From the NCBI GenBank assembly GCA_021272165.1, contig JAJSLK010000078.1, positions 1 through 51,856 of the forward strand: 51,856 bases of DNA, in the 5' to 3' direction. Both the position numbers and the translations under genes were made by a program. Under the pieces are notes generated by a model. The model saw only the letters and a list, made by a program, of their open reading frames with translations, had not been told where the DNA came from and ran no database searches. The stretch comes from Methylacidiphilales bacterium. Lineage in GTDB: Bacteria; Verrucomicrobiota; Verrucomicrobiia; Methylacidiphilales; UBA1321. The first letter of the stretch is position 1. Every line of letters begins with the position of its first letter. Shown in pieces: positions 27,251 through 36,004 of the stretch.

Positions 27251-30112
27251 TTACGAGGCGTCAGCGAGCGCCGCCTGGGCCGCCGCCAAACGGGCGATGG
27301 GCACCCGGAACGGCGAGCAGCTCACATACGTCAGTCCGATCTCGTGGCAGAACTTCACCGAGGCCGGATCGCCTCCGTGTTCGCCGCAGATGCCCAGCTT
27401 GATGTCCGGGCGGGCCTTGCGACCCCGTTCAATCGCCAGCTTCATCAGGTCGCCCACGCCGGTCTTGTCCACCGTCGCGAACGGATTCTGCTTGATGATC
27501 TCCAGCGACTGATAGGCCGGCAGGAACGAGCCCGAGTCGTCGCGGCTCATGCCCAGCGTTGTCTGCGTCAGGTCGTTCGTGCCGAAACTGAAGAACTCCG
27601 CTTCCTTGGCGATGTCGTCCGCCACCACGCAGGCGCGCGGAATTTCGATCATCGTGCCGACCAGGTAATTGAGCTTCGTATTGTACTGCTTGCTCACCGC
27701 GGCCGCCACGTCATGCACCAGCTTTGCCTGCAGATTGAACTCCTTGACGAAGCCCACCAGCGGGATCATGACTTCCGGCTTCACCTTGATGCCTTCCTTC
27801 TGCACCTGGATCGCCGCTTCAAAGATCGCCCGCACCTGCATCGCCGAAATCTCGGGATAAACGATGCCCAGTCGGCAGCCGCGATGGCCCAGCATCGGGT
27901 TGAACTCGTGCAGGTCCGCCACGCGCCGCGCCACCTTTTCCTGGGACACGCCCAGCTTTTGCGCCAGTTCGCCCTGTTGGGCGGCGGTCTGCGGCAGAAA
28001 TTCATGCAGTGGCGGATCCAGGAGACGGATCGTCGCGGGCAGGCCGTTGAGCGACCGGAAAATACCCACGAAGTCCTCGCGCTGGTAAGGCAGCAGCTTC
28101 GCCACCGCCGCCTCGCGGGCTTCCTTCGTCTCGGCCAGGATCATCTCCCGCACTGCGTCGATGCGGTCGCCTTCGAAGAACATGTGTTCCGTGCGGCAAA
28201 GACCAACTCCCTGGGCGCCGAACGCCACTGCGTTCGCCACCTGGTCCGGCTGGTCTGCGTTCGTGCGGATCTGCAGGCGGCGCAACTTGTCCGCCCAGCC
28301 CATCAATTGCGCGAAGTTTTGATAGGTCTCGCTCTCTTTCGGATCGAGCGTCTTTTCCAGCAGCACCTGGATAATTTCCGAGGGCGCCGTCTTCACTTCG
28401 CCGGCATAAACGTCACCGCTGGTGCCGTCGATCGAGAGGTAGTCGCCCTTGTTGAAGACGCGGTCACCCACGGTCAGCTTGCCTCCGGCGTAATCGATGT
28501 GGAGCGCACTCGCGCCGCACACGCAAACCTTGCCCATCTGCCGGGCCACCAGCGCCGCGTGTGAGCTTACGCCGCCGCGCGCCGTCAGGATGCCTTCCGC
28601 CGCGAGCATGCCCCGGATATCCTCCGGCGACGTCTCTTCGCGCACCAGGAGCACCTTGCCCTTGGCCGATTCGGCCTCGGCTTCGTTCGCGTTGAAGTAA
28701 ATGCGTCCGGTAGCCGCGCCGGGTCCGGCGGGCAGGCCGCCTGCGATCCTCTCCGCGCTCTTGATCGCCTTGCGGTCAAAGATCGGGGTCAGCAACTGGC
28801 TCAATTGATCGGCCGGGACGCGGGCCACCGCCTCCTGCCAGGTGATCAGCTTCTCGCGCACCATTTCCACCGCGATGCGCACCGCGGCCACGCCCGTACG
28901 CTTGCCGTTGCGGGTCTGCAGCATGAACAGCGTGCCGTTTTCGACCGTGAATTCGAAGTCCTGCATTTCGCGGAAGTGCCGCTCCAGGGCCGCGCGAACA
29001 TCTTCCAGCTCGCGATGCGCCTTCGGCATCCTTTCCTGCAGCGTCGCCACGGGATCGGGCGTCCGCACGCCGGCGACCACGTCCTCGCCCTGCGCATTGA
29101 TCAGGTATTCGCCGTAAAACACTTTCTCGCCGGTGGCCGGGTCGCGCGTGAAGGCCACACCCGAGCAACTGTCGGTGCCGGTGTTGCCAAACACCATCGA
29201 CTGCACGTTCACCGCCGTGCCCCATTCGGAGGGGATGTTGTACTTCTGGCGGTAAACCACCGCGCGTTCGTTCATCCATGAACCAAACACCGCGGAGATC
29301 GCGCCGCGCAACTGCTCGTACGGATCGCTCGGGAAATCGCGACCTGTCCGCTCACGCACCAGGTTCTTGAAACGATTCACCAGTTCGCGCAGCGACGAGG
29401 CATCCAGTTCCGTGTCGGGAACGCCGCGGCGTCCAGGGAAAACTTCCTTCTTCAAATTTTCGATTGCCGTCTCAAAGGGCTCGTGCTCTTCGCCGGCTCG
29501 TTTCTGCACGCCCATCACCACATCGCCGTACATCTGGATGAAGCGGCGATAGCAATCATAGGCGAAACGCTCGTTGTTGCTCGCGGCAATCAGTCCCTGC
29601 ACCGTCTCGTCGTTCAGGCCGAGGTTCAGAATCGTATCCATCATGCCCGGCATCGAGTCGCGCGCGCCCGAGCGCACTGCGAAGAGAAGCGGATTGGCGA
29701 CACTGCCGAAACCCTTGCCCAGGATCTTCTCGATCCGCGCAATCGCGTCGTTCACCTGCGTTTCGAGTTCCTTGGGCAGCGTCTTGCCATGCTGGTTGTA
29801 CCAGGTACAGACTTCCGTCGTAATCGTGAATCCGGGAGGCACCGGCAGGCCGATGCGCGTCATTTCCGCGAGATTCGCACCCTTGCCGCCGAGCAGCGCT
29901 TTCATCTTGCCGTCGCCATCGCTGCGGCCTTCACCGAAGAAATAAACCAGCTTGCCCTTCTTGGGCTTCGCCGCCGCGTGACCGTTGCGGGAAGCGGTCA
30001 ATTTGACCGAGGCTTTTTTGCCGGATTTGCGGCCTTTTCGTGTATTGGCCGCGGCTTTAAGGAGGGAGAGACGTTCTTTTTTCTTGAGCTTTTTTTTGGA
30101 TTTTTTGGACAT
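27251..30112 (-). CDS. ppdK: pyruvate, phosphate dikinase with lysine-rich N-terminal tail
   Basis: Interconverts pyruvate, ATP and phosphate with PEP, AMP and PPi. With ATG 30112 the product has 953 residues: a tail of about 54 residues containing 18 lysines and 4 arginines, then the canonical start KLVYFFGEG. The ATP-grasp part includes [22 protein letters not shown], the phosphohistidine domain has [16 protein letters not shown] with His518, and the PEP/pyruvate domain ends with [19 protein letters not shown], where Cys932 is the acid/base residue. The position next but one before the catalytic His, Thr in most PPDKs and the regulatory phosphorylation site in plants, is Ser here. A TTG at codon 38 is a possible later start that would remove most of the tail. 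Confidence 0.95.
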   Translation of the reverse strand: MSKKSKKKLKKKERLSLLKAAANTRKGRKSGKKASVKLTASRNGHAAAKPKKGKLVYFFGEGRSDGDGKMKALLGGKGANLAEMTRIGLPVPPGFTITTEVCTWYNQHGKTLPKELETQVNDAIARIEKILGKGFGSVANPLLFAVRSGARDSMPGMMDTILNLGLNDETVQGLIAASNNERFAYDCYRRFIQMYGDVVMGVQKRAGEEHEPFETAIENLKKEVFPGRRGVPDTELDASSLRELVNRFKNLVRERTGRDFPSDPYEQLRGAISAVFGSWMNERAVVYRQKYNIPSEWGTAVNVQSMVFGNTGTDSCSGVAFTRDPATGEKVFYGEYLINAQGEDVVAGVRTPDPVATLQERMPKAHRELEDVRAALERHFREMQDFEFTVENGTLFMLQTRNGKRTGVAAVRIAVEMVREKLITWQEAVARVPADQLSQLLTPIFDRKAIKSAERIAGGLPAGPGAATGRIYFNANEAEAESAKGKVLLVREETSPEDIRGMLAAEGILTARGGVSSHAALVARQMGKVCVCGASALHIDYAGGKLTVGDRVFNKGDYLSIDGTSGDVYAGEVKTAPSEIIQVLLEKTLDPKESETYQNFAQLMGWADKLRRLQIRTNADQPDQVANAVAFGAQGVGLCRTEHMFFEGDRIDAVREMILAETKEAREAAVAKLLPYQREDFVGIFRSLNGLPATIRLLDPPLHEFLPQTAAQQGELAQKLGVSQEKVARRVADLHEFNPMLGHRGCRLGIVYPEISAMQVRAIFEAAIQVQKEGIKVKPEVMIPLVGFVKEFNLQAKLVHDVAAAVSKQYNTKLNYLVGTMIEIPRACVVADDIAKEAEFFSFGTNDLTQTTLGMSRDDSGSFLPAYQSLEIIKQNPFATVDKTGVGDLMKLAIERGRKARPDIKLGICGEHGGDPASVKFCHEIGLTYVSCSPFRVPIARLAAAQAALADAS

Positions 30113-30293
30113 AAAAAAACAGGCAAATTTTAATCGGGTGCGAGAGTCGAGGCTAACACCCGAGAAGGGTGAGTCAAGACAACGGCGCAATTGTGGTCAA
30201 ACTAGGGCCAGCTTTGGCCAAAAACGGGTAGGTCAGGCCCGGAACAGCCCTTTTTGCAGTCCCTTTGCCATCCATTTCCCGAGCTTCTTGAGG

Positions 30294-30319
30294 GTAGCCG
30301 CCGATGTCCTCATCGGCGG
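30294..30319 (+). repeat. GTAG-headed REP hairpin (copy C)
   Basis: GTAG is followed by the perfect 9-bp stem CCGCCGATG / CATCGGCGG with loop TCCT. The same 28-base string, including two preceding Gs, recurs at 51423-51450. The layout (GTAG head plus hairpin) is that of REP sequences mobilised by RAYT (TnpA-REP) transposases. Confidence 0.8.
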
Positions 30320-30346
30320 GAAAAGCGCCAGGGAGGTGCGCCTCTG

Positions 30347-31045
30347 TTAATACGGCATGTTCGGATCGTCGAACATCGGCCGCCGCGGAATTTTTGCCTT
30401 CACTGCCGGGGCTGGCGCTTGCGCCGCCAGAGGATCGGGAGATGCCCCCATCGCGTCCACGTCTTTTTTCGCCGCCAGCCGCATTTGTGCCAGCTCCTCG
30501 CCCACGCGGTACTCGAACCGGTGGCAAAGATCGTGCAAGACCTTCCAGTCCATGTGGAACGCATCGGTCAGACCATTAATCAGCAGAAGCCGCGCCCGCG
30601 TCTGCGCCTCGAAATCAGGCATGGGATAGACCGCTGATAAAATACAGTTCGCCGCAATCTCCTCCGCCGGCAACAGCTTCGCCACGCCATGCTCGGTCAT
30701 GAAATCGCGACACAAATCGGGATGCACGATTTCCGTCTGCCCCAGGAAATGGACCGGCAATCCCGCCGCCGTCCAATGATAAATCACACCTCGCGCATGC
30801 AATTGCCCCCGCATGATTTCCAGAATCATCCGCGGCGCCAGCTTGCCCGTCAGCGGCGCCATCTCCAGCTCCACCTTGTCCGATGCCGCATTCGCATAGC
30901 TATCGAAGGCTAGTTGGCCGGTTACGACCAGCATGGTTCCCTTGATCTTGAAAAGCGTCGTTAGCAATCCCGCCAGTTGCAGGGCGCGCTCCGTCTTGTC
31001 TCCGATGCTCTCGATCTGCTGAAGTGCTTCGTCTATGCGGCCCAT
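30347..31045 (-). CDS. uncharacterised protein
   Basis: A 232-residue cytosolic protein from ATG 31045. It begins with a helical segment (MGRIDEALQQIESIGDKTERALQLAG). A mixed domain follows with 'GTMLVVTGQLAFDSYANAASDKVELEMAPLTG', loosely like the beginning of nucleotidyltransferase-type proteins, though no GS...D.D catalytic motif is evident. The middle has 'PMPDFEAQTRARLLLINGLTDAFHMDWKVLHDLCHRFEYRVGEELAQMR', and the C-terminus is an Ala/Pro-rich tail ending RRPMFDDPNMPY. I do not recognise the family. It stands alone, 234 bases upstream of ppdK in the same direction. Confidence 0.65.
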   Translation of the reverse strand: MGRIDEALQQIESIGDKTERALQLAGLLTTLFKIKGTMLVVTGQLAFDSYANAASDKVELEMAPLTGKLAPRMILEIMRGQLHARGVIYHWTAAGLPVHFLGQTEIVHPDLCRDFMTEHGVAKLLPAEEIAANCILSAVYPMPDFEAQTRARLLLINGLTDAFHMDWKVLHDLCHRFEYRVGEELAQMRLAAKKDVDAMGASPDPLAAQAPAPAVKAKIPRRPMFDDPNMPY

Positions 31046-31369
31046 GTAATGTGACGTTCAGCGTAGACCTATCTTCTTGTTCATGACAAGACCAGAAGGT
31101 GAAGTGCCTTAAATATTAGTATTGTCCTTCTCGAAAATCAACTCGCACCGGCCCCAGCCAATAGTACAAATTTGGTCATTTTCAGAAAATTTACTTTAAG
31201 CAATCCGTCATTCTGAGCGAAGTGAAGCGGAGTCGAAGAATTGTCAAAGGATCAGCTTCCGGTGAATAACGGCTATCTTCTAGAGGTTATTTTTTCGACA
31301 AGCTCGGAATGACAGGATTTTTGAAGCTGTACCCGTTGCCATTCCGAACCTTTATTATGAAATACGTCC
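31046..31369. other. gene-free interval with repeat remnants
   Basis: This stretch between two divergent genes holds an inverted pair of GTCATTCYGAGC-type repeats (31207-31316) and the 11-base CTAGAGGTTAT (31280-31290) that equals the end of the 272-bp element. The left 150 bases are moderately AT-rich and should hold the divergent promoters; I see no convincing hexamer pair. Confidence 0.6.
31207..31316. repeat. inverted pair of GTCATTCYGAGC repeats
   Basis: The left copy starts GTCATTCTGAGCGAAGTG and continues through GTCGAAGAATT. The right copy, inverted, reads on the minus strand as CCTGTCATTCCGAGCTTGTC then GAA. Related single copies are at 49689-49726, 51381-51418 and 51511-51536. Such sequences form the outer arms of small non-coding elements in several phyla. 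Confidence 0.7.
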
Positions 31370-32119
31370 ATGGACGATAAGAACCCCACTCCCTGGCTTC
31401 GACCCGAATGGCGCCCCGCCAATCGCACCACCATCGTCTTTGTCCATGGCGCCGTCGTCGAGGGCTGGGAAATGGCCCCGCTTCGGCAGCGTCTCAGCCA
31501 GCTCGGCTACCGCACCCGCCAGTTCTACTACCATTCCATGCTTCGCGGCCTTGACCACAACGTCGACGAGCTGCGCCGGTTCCTCGCCGACACCGAAGGC
31601 GAAACCCTCCATGTCGTCGGCCACAGCATGGGCGGAGTCCTCATCCGCCACGTCTTTGAACAAACGCCCGATCCCCGGCCCGGACGGCTGGTCGCCATCG
31701 GCTCCCCCTTCATCGACTGCTGGATCGGCCGCCGCGTTAACCGCTTTCATCCCCGGCTCGGCCGCCTTCTCATCGGCCAGACCGTCTTCGACCACATCTC
31801 CCGTCCGGCCGACATCATCTGGCGCGGCACGCGCGATTTCGGTGTCATCGCCGGCACCTACCGCTTCGGCATCGCCGCCATCTTTCCCTCTCATCCTAAT
31901 CCCACCGATGGCGTCGTCCTCCTCGATGAAACCCGTCTCCAGGGCATCCACGATACCATCACCTTTAAACTCAATCACTTTGGGATGCTCCTCTCCAAGC
32001 GCTGCACCGCCGAAATCGCCTGCTTCCTCGTCACCGGAAAATTCGGGCAGGATGCGTCCAAGGAGCCACCGGTGGCAGCGGTCAATCATCACCCGACTAA
32101 TTCACCTGCGTTGCGCTGA
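31370..32119 (+). CDS. alpha/beta hydrolase (lipase/esterase-like)
   Basis: A 249-residue alpha/beta-hydrolase without signal peptide. TIVFVHGAVVEGWEM supplies the oxyanion-hole HG motif, and HVVGHSMGGVLIRHV carries the nucleophile elbow GHSMG with Ser86. 'GRLVAIGSPF' after it is typical of triacylglycerol-lipase/PGAP1-like members. The acid is probably the Asp in NPTDGVVLLDE and the histidine the one in KLNHFGML near residue 205. The substrate is unknown. The C-terminus (from about 225) has no family character. Confidence 0.85.
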   Translation: MDDKNPTPWLRPEWRPANRTTIVFVHGAVVEGWEMAPLRQRLSQLGYRTRQFYYHSMLRGLDHNVDELRRFLADTEGETLHVVGHSMGGVLIRHVFEQTPDPRPGRLVAIGSPFIDCWIGRRVNRFHPRLGRLLIGQTVFDHISRPADIIWRGTRDFGVIAGTYRFGIAAIFPSHPNPTDGVVLLDETRLQGIHDTITFKLNHFGMLLSKRCTAEIACFLVTGKFGQDASKEPPVAAVNHHPTNSPALR

Positions 32120-32310
32120 GAAAAATCTGGTATTTTGCCGTGACCGACTTGGTGGAGGAAACCGGTTTGCCCGCCGGGACCTGCCCTCTAAATAGAGCTC
32201 CCCCGGGCAAAATCGACTCTTGGACGACATGCTCGCCGGGAATCGAAATGAGTTCTGGAGACCCTTAAGCTGACGATCATTCAGAGCCTCCATGAAATGG
32301 GTTGCTTCCC

Positions 32311-32348
32311 TCCGTGGCCTCCGCAGCTCTCCGTGCGAAACCTCTGTT
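32311..32348. repeat. CTCCGTGGCCTCCGCAG-type repetitive tract
   Basis: The stretch CCCTCCGTGGCCTCCGCAGC followed by TCTCCGTGCGAAACCTCTG is a degenerate internal repeat of a CTCCGTGxx unit. It resembles the 'cctccgtgtcctccgtg...aaacctctg' sequences found before genes in many bacteria. A sister tract of the CTTTGTG type precedes scpA at 48746-48780. Confidence 0.5.
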
Positions 32349-32349
32349 T

Positions 32350-33153
32350 CTATCCCGCCTTCTCCAATACAAAATGGAGATGCCCAATGGCCACCTTGTC
32401 GCCCGGATTGATATAGCCCTCTTTTAAGGCAATTCCATTCACCATCGTTCCGTTTGTCGTATCGAGATCCTTAATATGTACGCCCCGGTCCGTGATTTGA
32501 AGCAGGCAATGCTGCCGCGAAATCGATGCGTGGGGAATCGTCAGGTCGCAGGCCGGATTCCGCCCAATCAGGCTGCTCACCCGCGTGATCGACAGCTTCA
32601 ACTCCGGATTTTCCACTGAAACCAGAAGCAGTTTGTATTTTTCCAATAGCCGCTGTTCCTGAGCCACCCGCTCCTCCGCTCTCTGGCTAATCGTCCGCGT
32701 CAGCGTCAGTCGTACGGGCGTTGTCACCGGATGGATCGGTCCCGTCGTCGCCCCGCCGGCCGGAATCATGAGCACCGGGCCCAGGGAATCGATCACGCCC
32801 GAGGCACTGGTCGAATTGTCCAGCGTCACCCGCGGCTTTGCTGGAGCCGTTTCATTCGGCTTTTGTTTTGTCAGGAAATCCTGCACCGGCAGTTGAATCG
32901 GCGCGGCGATCGGCATGGGAACCGCCGCATCCGGCTGCCAATAAAATCGCGCGTCCTTCCAGTCTAAAATCTGCCGGATCGCCACCGGTCCCTCGCTTGC
33001 TCCCTGGATTGCGTTCACGATCTCCCCATTTTTGAAAAAAACATTCGACGAATCGAATGAATTGAAAACATGCAGGCATCCAGTTGCGACTTTGCGGCCT
33101 AACCGGTCCAGCACTTCTTCCACAGAAAATAACTGTAAAACGGAGGAATCCAT
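32350..33153 (-). CDS. DUF4388-FHA domain protein
   Basis: A 267-residue soluble protein. Residues 1-75 fit DUF4388 (PATAN-like): SVEEVLDRLGRKVATGCLHVF, VFFKNGEIVNAIQGASEGPVA and ILDWKDARFYWQPD follow the family pattern. A Pro/Thr-rich linker (about 80-160) leads to a C-terminal FHA domain (about 190-262) with SSLIGRNPACDLTIP, ASISRQHC and DTTNGTMVNG, that is, the GR, SxxH and TxNG phosphothreonine-binding residues. It should therefore read a Ser/Thr-kinase signal. Another protein with the same two domains in reverse order lies on the other side of the tuf-rpoC cluster (46889-47665). Confidence 0.87.
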   Translation of the reverse strand: MDSSVLQLFSVEEVLDRLGRKVATGCLHVFNSFDSSNVFFKNGEIVNAIQGASEGPVAIRQILDWKDARFYWQPDAAVPMPIAAPIQLPVQDFLTKQKPNETAPAKPRVTLDNSTSASGVIDSLGPVLMIPAGGATTGPIHPVTTPVRLTLTRTISQRAEERVAQEQRLLEKYKLLLVSVENPELKLSITRVSSLIGRNPACDLTIPHASISRQHCLLQITDRGVHIKDLDTTNGTMVNGIALKEGYINPGDKVAIGHLHFVLEKAG

Positions 33154-33499
33154 CGGCGCGGAAATGTTGGCGCGAAATTAGGGCTAAGTCTATGCCTAAG
33201 TCATTGATTTTTTGATAATATATGACTATTATTCCTTACCCTTGAAAAATAATTTGAACCCTGAACGAGAAAAATATGCCGACGAGGCAACTTTCTCAAA
33301 AAATCTTTTGACATTCCCCCTTAACCGGCGCATCCTCGAGCAAGATCGAGGCCACTCCTGAATTTGGGACGCAAGTTTTGAATTCGGGCGTGGACTTTTT
33401 GCCTTTATCGCAGGGACAGCCAGACTAGGGAGACAAGGAAGAATGGAAGATAAGGGCCGGGTTTGGCTTCACGGCCACTTGCTCGGTGACTCGTCAAGT
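33154..33499. other. gene-free leader region of the tRNA-Thr/tuf transcript
   Basis: No convincing gene is present. The left 150 bases are strikingly AT-rich (TTGATAATATATGACTATTA near 33210) compared with the surrounding genes; the right part holds the probable promoter of the tRNA-Thr-tuf unit and a leader of some 160 bases. The AT-rich part could be an upstream promoter element or a protein-binding region. Confidence 0.6.
33308..33336 (+). promoter_or_regulatory. possible promoter of tRNA-Thr/tuf operon
   Basis: A perfect TTGACA (33308-33313) is followed after exactly 17 bases by CATCCT (33331-33336), matching TATAAT at three positions, then a GC-rich discriminator CGAGC. A GC-rich discriminator is typical of stringently controlled stable-RNA promoters. 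AT-rich DNA lies upstream. The call is by eye and unproven. Confidence 0.4.
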
Positions 33500-33572
33500 G
33501 CCCATGTAGCTCAGTCGGTAGAGCACATCCTTGGTAAGGATGAGGTCACCGGTTCAATCCCGGTCATGGGCT
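33500..33572 (+). tRNA. tRNA-Thr (anticodon GGT)
   Basis: A 73-base cloverleaf. The acceptor stem is GCCCATG/CATGGGC, the D-arm AGCTCAGTCGGTAGAGC, the anticodon stem CATCC/GGATG with loop TTGGTAA (anticodon GGT), and the T-arm CCGGTTCAATCCCGG. CCA is not encoded. It lies 137 bases upstream of tuf and is probably co-transcribed with it. Confidence 0.95.
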
Positions 33573-33709
33573 CGCCGGCGTCCGGATAAAGGTGAAGGGA
33601 ACTCGGTCGGAAAAAGGGAGAGTAGAATTTAACCACGGGGCTGACTGGGCCGGGCGCAAGCTGGGCAAAGATAGCCGAACTAAGATAAGAACATCAGGAG
33701 TAACGACAC

Positions 33710-34894
33710 ATGGCTAAGGAAGCATTCAAACGCGACAAACCGCACGTGAACATCGGCACCATCGGACACGTCGACCACGGCAAGACCACTCTCACGGCTG
33801 CCATCACCAGCACATTGGCCAAGAAGGGCCTTGCCCAGGCCAAGGGCTATGCGGAAATCGACAATTCTCCCGAGGAAAAAGAGCGCGGTATCACCATCAA
33901 CACGACCCACGTCGAGTATCAGACCGACAAGCGCCACTACGCGCACGTCGACTGTCCCGGTCACGCCGACTACATCAAGAACATGATCACCGGCGCGGCC
34001 CAAATGGACGGCGCCATCCTCGTCGTCAGCGCCGCTGACGGCCCCATGCCTCAGACCCGCGAGCACATCCTCCTCGCCCGCCAGGTCGGCGTTCCCGCTC
34101 TGGTCGTCTTCCTCAACAAGGTCGACATGGTCGATGACAAGGAACTCCTCGACCTCGTCGAGCTCGAAGTCCGCGAACTCCTCACCCAGTACGAATTCCC
34201 CGGTGACAAGATTCCGATCGTCAAGGGTTCCGCCCTCAAGGCGCTCGAAGGCGACGCCGCCTACGAGAAGGAAATCATCAATCTTATGGATGCGGTCGAC
34301 GCCTACATCCCCGTCCCCGAGCGCCCGAAGGATCAGCCCTTACTGATGCCGGTCGAAGACGTGTTCAACATTGAAGGTCGCGGCACCGTCGCCACCGGTC
34401 GTGTCGAGCGCGGCGTCCTCAAGAAGATGGAGGAAGTCGAAATCGTCGGCCTCAAGGCCACGACCAAGACCACCGTCACCGACATCGAAATGTTCCGCAA
34501 GCTCCTCGAGTCCGCCGAAGCCGGCGAAAACGTCGGCGTGCTCCTGCGCGGTGTGAAGAAGGAAGACGTCGAGCGCGGCCAGGTCATCTGCAAGCCCGGC
34601 TCGATCAAGCCCCACACCAAGTTCAAGGGCCAGGTCTACGTCCTGAGCAAGGAGGAAGGTGGACGCCACACGCCGTTCTTCAACGGCTATCGTCCCCAGT
34701 TCTTCTTCCGCACCACCGACGTGACCGGCAACGTGAAGCTCAAGGAGGGCGTCGAAATGGTCATGCCCGGAGACAACGTGGAAATCGAAGTCGAATTGAT
34801 TCAGCCCATCGCCATGGAAAAGCAGATCCGCTTCGCCATCCGTGAAGGCGGCAAGACGGTCGGCGCAGGTCGTGTCACAGAAATTATTGCGTAA
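33710..34894 (+). CDS. tuf: elongation factor Tu
   Basis: The GTPase that brings aminoacyl-tRNA to the ribosome. It has 394 residues with AGGAG nine bases before the ATG. The G1 loop is GHVDHGKT (19-26), followed by switch I with [20 protein letters not shown] (G3), NKVD (G4) and the SALKAL (G5) element. Domains 2 and 3 are complete, with [13 protein letters not shown] and the aminoacyl-binding '[12 protein letters not shown]' and '[13 protein letters not shown]' blocks. No second tuf copy is in the window. The gene is bracketed by tRNA-Thr and tRNA-Trp, as in many bacteria. Confidence 0.98.
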   Translation: MAKEAFKRDKPHVNIGTIGHVDHGKTTLTAAITSTLAKKGLAQAKGYAEIDNSPEEKERGITINTTHVEYQTDKRHYAHVDCPGHADYIKNMITGAAQMDGAILVVSAADGPMPQTREHILLARQVGVPALVVFLNKVDMVDDKELLDLVELEVRELLTQYEFPGDKIPIVKGSALKALEGDAAYEKEIINLMDAVDAYIPVPERPKDQPLLMPVEDVFNIEGRGTVATGRVERGVLKKMEEVEIVGLKATTKTTVTDIEMFRKLLESAEAGENVGVLLRGVKKEDVERGQVICKPGSIKPHTKFKGQVYVLSKEEGGRHTPFFNGYRPQFFFRTTDVTGNVKLKEGVEMVMPGDNVEIEVELIQPIAMEKQIRFAIREGGKTVGAGRVTEIIA

Positions 34895-34910
34895 TTGACA
34901 GAAAAAATCG

Positions 34911-34970
34911 CGCCAAACCGTCGGATCTCGGAGGGCCTTTATGGCCTCCGGAGGCCCGGCGGTTTCGGCG
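34911..34970 (+). other. structured RNA segment between tuf and tRNA-Trp
   Basis: An outer stem CGCCAAACCG (34911-34920) pairs with CGGTTTCGGCG (34960-34970) with one bulge. Inside it CGGAGGGCC/GGCCTCCG (34929-34937 with 34943-34950) forms a second hairpin. No U-run follows on the plus strand, so it is more likely a processing or attenuation structure than a simple terminator; an A-run on the left side could make it a terminator for the minus strand. Confidence 0.5.
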
Positions 34971-35006
34971 TCAAAAAACCCTGAAACAAAAATTTAATCG
35001 CCCGCT

Positions 35007-35079
35007 AGGGCAGTAGCTCAATTGGTAGAGTAGCGGTCTCCAAAACCGTCGGTTGGGGGTTCGAGTCCCTCCTGCCCTG
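35007..35079 (+). tRNA. tRNA-Trp (anticodon CCA)
   Basis: A 73-base cloverleaf with acceptor AGGGCAG/CTGCCCT, D-arm AGCTCAATTGGTAGAGT, anticodon loop CTCCAAA (anticodon CCA) on a GCGGT/ACCGT stem with one G-U pair, and T-arm GGGGGTTCGAGTCCCTC. CCA is not encoded. Only 23 bases separate it from secE, matching the widespread tRNA-Trp-secE-nusG order. Confidence 0.95.
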
Positions 35080-35102
35080 GAAAAATTAAACGAAACACGA
35101 CA

Positions 35103-35393
35103 ATGACCTTCTGGGATTACTTCCTCATCGGATTGGCTGTGGCCCTCGTGGTCCTGCTGCTCCGTTATCGTGTCCAGATTTTCAAGTTCGTTGGCGAGGT
35201 CAAGGTCGAGCTCGACAAATGCAGCTGGCCCTGGGATCCCAACCAGACCGGCTTCAAGAAGTACAAAGAGCTGCGCGATTCGACTATCGTCGTCATCCTT
35301 TCCGTCATTTTGCTCGCCGGCTTCGTCACCGCTTCAGACTGGATCCTCTCCCATCTGGTGGGTGCGCTCACCGGCGCCCAGATTTTGAAATAA
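35103..35393 (+). CDS. secE: protein translocase subunit SecE
   Basis: Essential subunit of the SecYEG channel. The 96-residue protein has an extra N-terminal membrane helix (about 5-20), the conserved amphipathic stretch FKFVGEVKVELDKCSWPW (about 24-41, with the K..WP core), and the C-terminal membrane helix STIVVILSVILLAGFVTAS (about 61-80). Most bacteria with short SecE have a single helix, so this is an intermediate form. nusG follows after four bases. Confidence 0.93.
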   Translation: MTFWDYFLIGLAVALVVLLLRYRVQIFKFVGEVKVELDKCSWPWDPNQTGFKKYKELRDSTIVVILSVILLAGFVTASDWILSHLVGALTGAQILK

Positions 35394-35397
35394 CCCT

Positions 35398-36000
35398 ATG
35401 TCCGAAGTTACCGAAATCACCTCCGAGACAGCGGCCGCGCCCGCGCCCGAATTGCCACCCCAGTGGTACGCCCTCCACGTTCTTTCCGGCCAGGAAAAGA
35501 AGGTGAAGGAAAGCCTGGAGCGCCGCGCCAAGACTGAGGAAATGGGCGATCTCATCCGCGAGGTTGTCATCCCCACCGAGCGCGTCTCTGAAGTGAAGCG
35601 GGGCAAGAAGATCGAGTCGGAACGCAAGCTCCATCCCGGCTACGTCTACGTCAACATGTTCCTCCGCGACGACCAGCGCAAGCTCGTCGAGCGCACCTGG
35701 TATTTCGTCCGCGAGACCAACGGTGTCATCGGTTTTGCCGACGGCGACAATCCCCAGCCCATCCGCGCCAGCGAGGTCGAGACCATGCTCGGCCAGATGC
35801 GCGAGCGCGAGGAAAAGGTTCTGCCCAAGGTCGCCTTTGCGATCGGTGACAAGGTCAAGGTCGGTGACGGTCCCTTCCAGAACCAGGAAGGGCTCATCGA
35901 AGCCGTCGACATGGACCGTGGCAAGCTCAAGGTCTCCGTCAACATGTTTGGCCGCTCCACCTCTCTCGAACTCGAATACTGGCAGGTCGACAAAACCTGA
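35398..36000 (+). CDS. nusG: transcription termination/antitermination factor NusG
   Basis: A 200-residue NusG. After a Glu/Thr/Ala/Pro-rich N-terminal extension of about 20 residues comes the NGN domain that binds RNA polymerase (WYALHVLSGQEKKVKESLERR, KLHPGYVYVNMFLRDD, WYFVRETNGVIGFADG). The C-terminal KOW domain that binds Rho or S10 follows (AIGDKVKVGDGPFQNQEGLIEAVD, then FGRSTSLELEYWQV). It sits in the usual place after secE. A palindromic repeat separates it from rplK. Confidence 0.97.
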   Translation: MSEVTEITSETAAAPAPELPPQWYALHVLSGQEKKVKESLERRAKTEEMGDLIREVVIPTERVSEVKRGKKIESERKLHPGYVYVNMFLRDDQRKLVERTWYFVRETNGVIGFADGDNPQPIRASEVETMLGQMREREEKVLPKVAFAIGDKVKVGDGPFQNQEGLIEAVDMDRGKLKVSVNMFGRSTSLELEYWQVDKT

Positions 36001-36004
36001 AACC

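Noticed and set aside
32102-32293. 63-codon minus-strand frame between the hydrolase and FHA genes
   Set aside because: Arg/Ser-rich, no ribosome-binding site, overlaps the end of the hydrolase gene; looks like chance.
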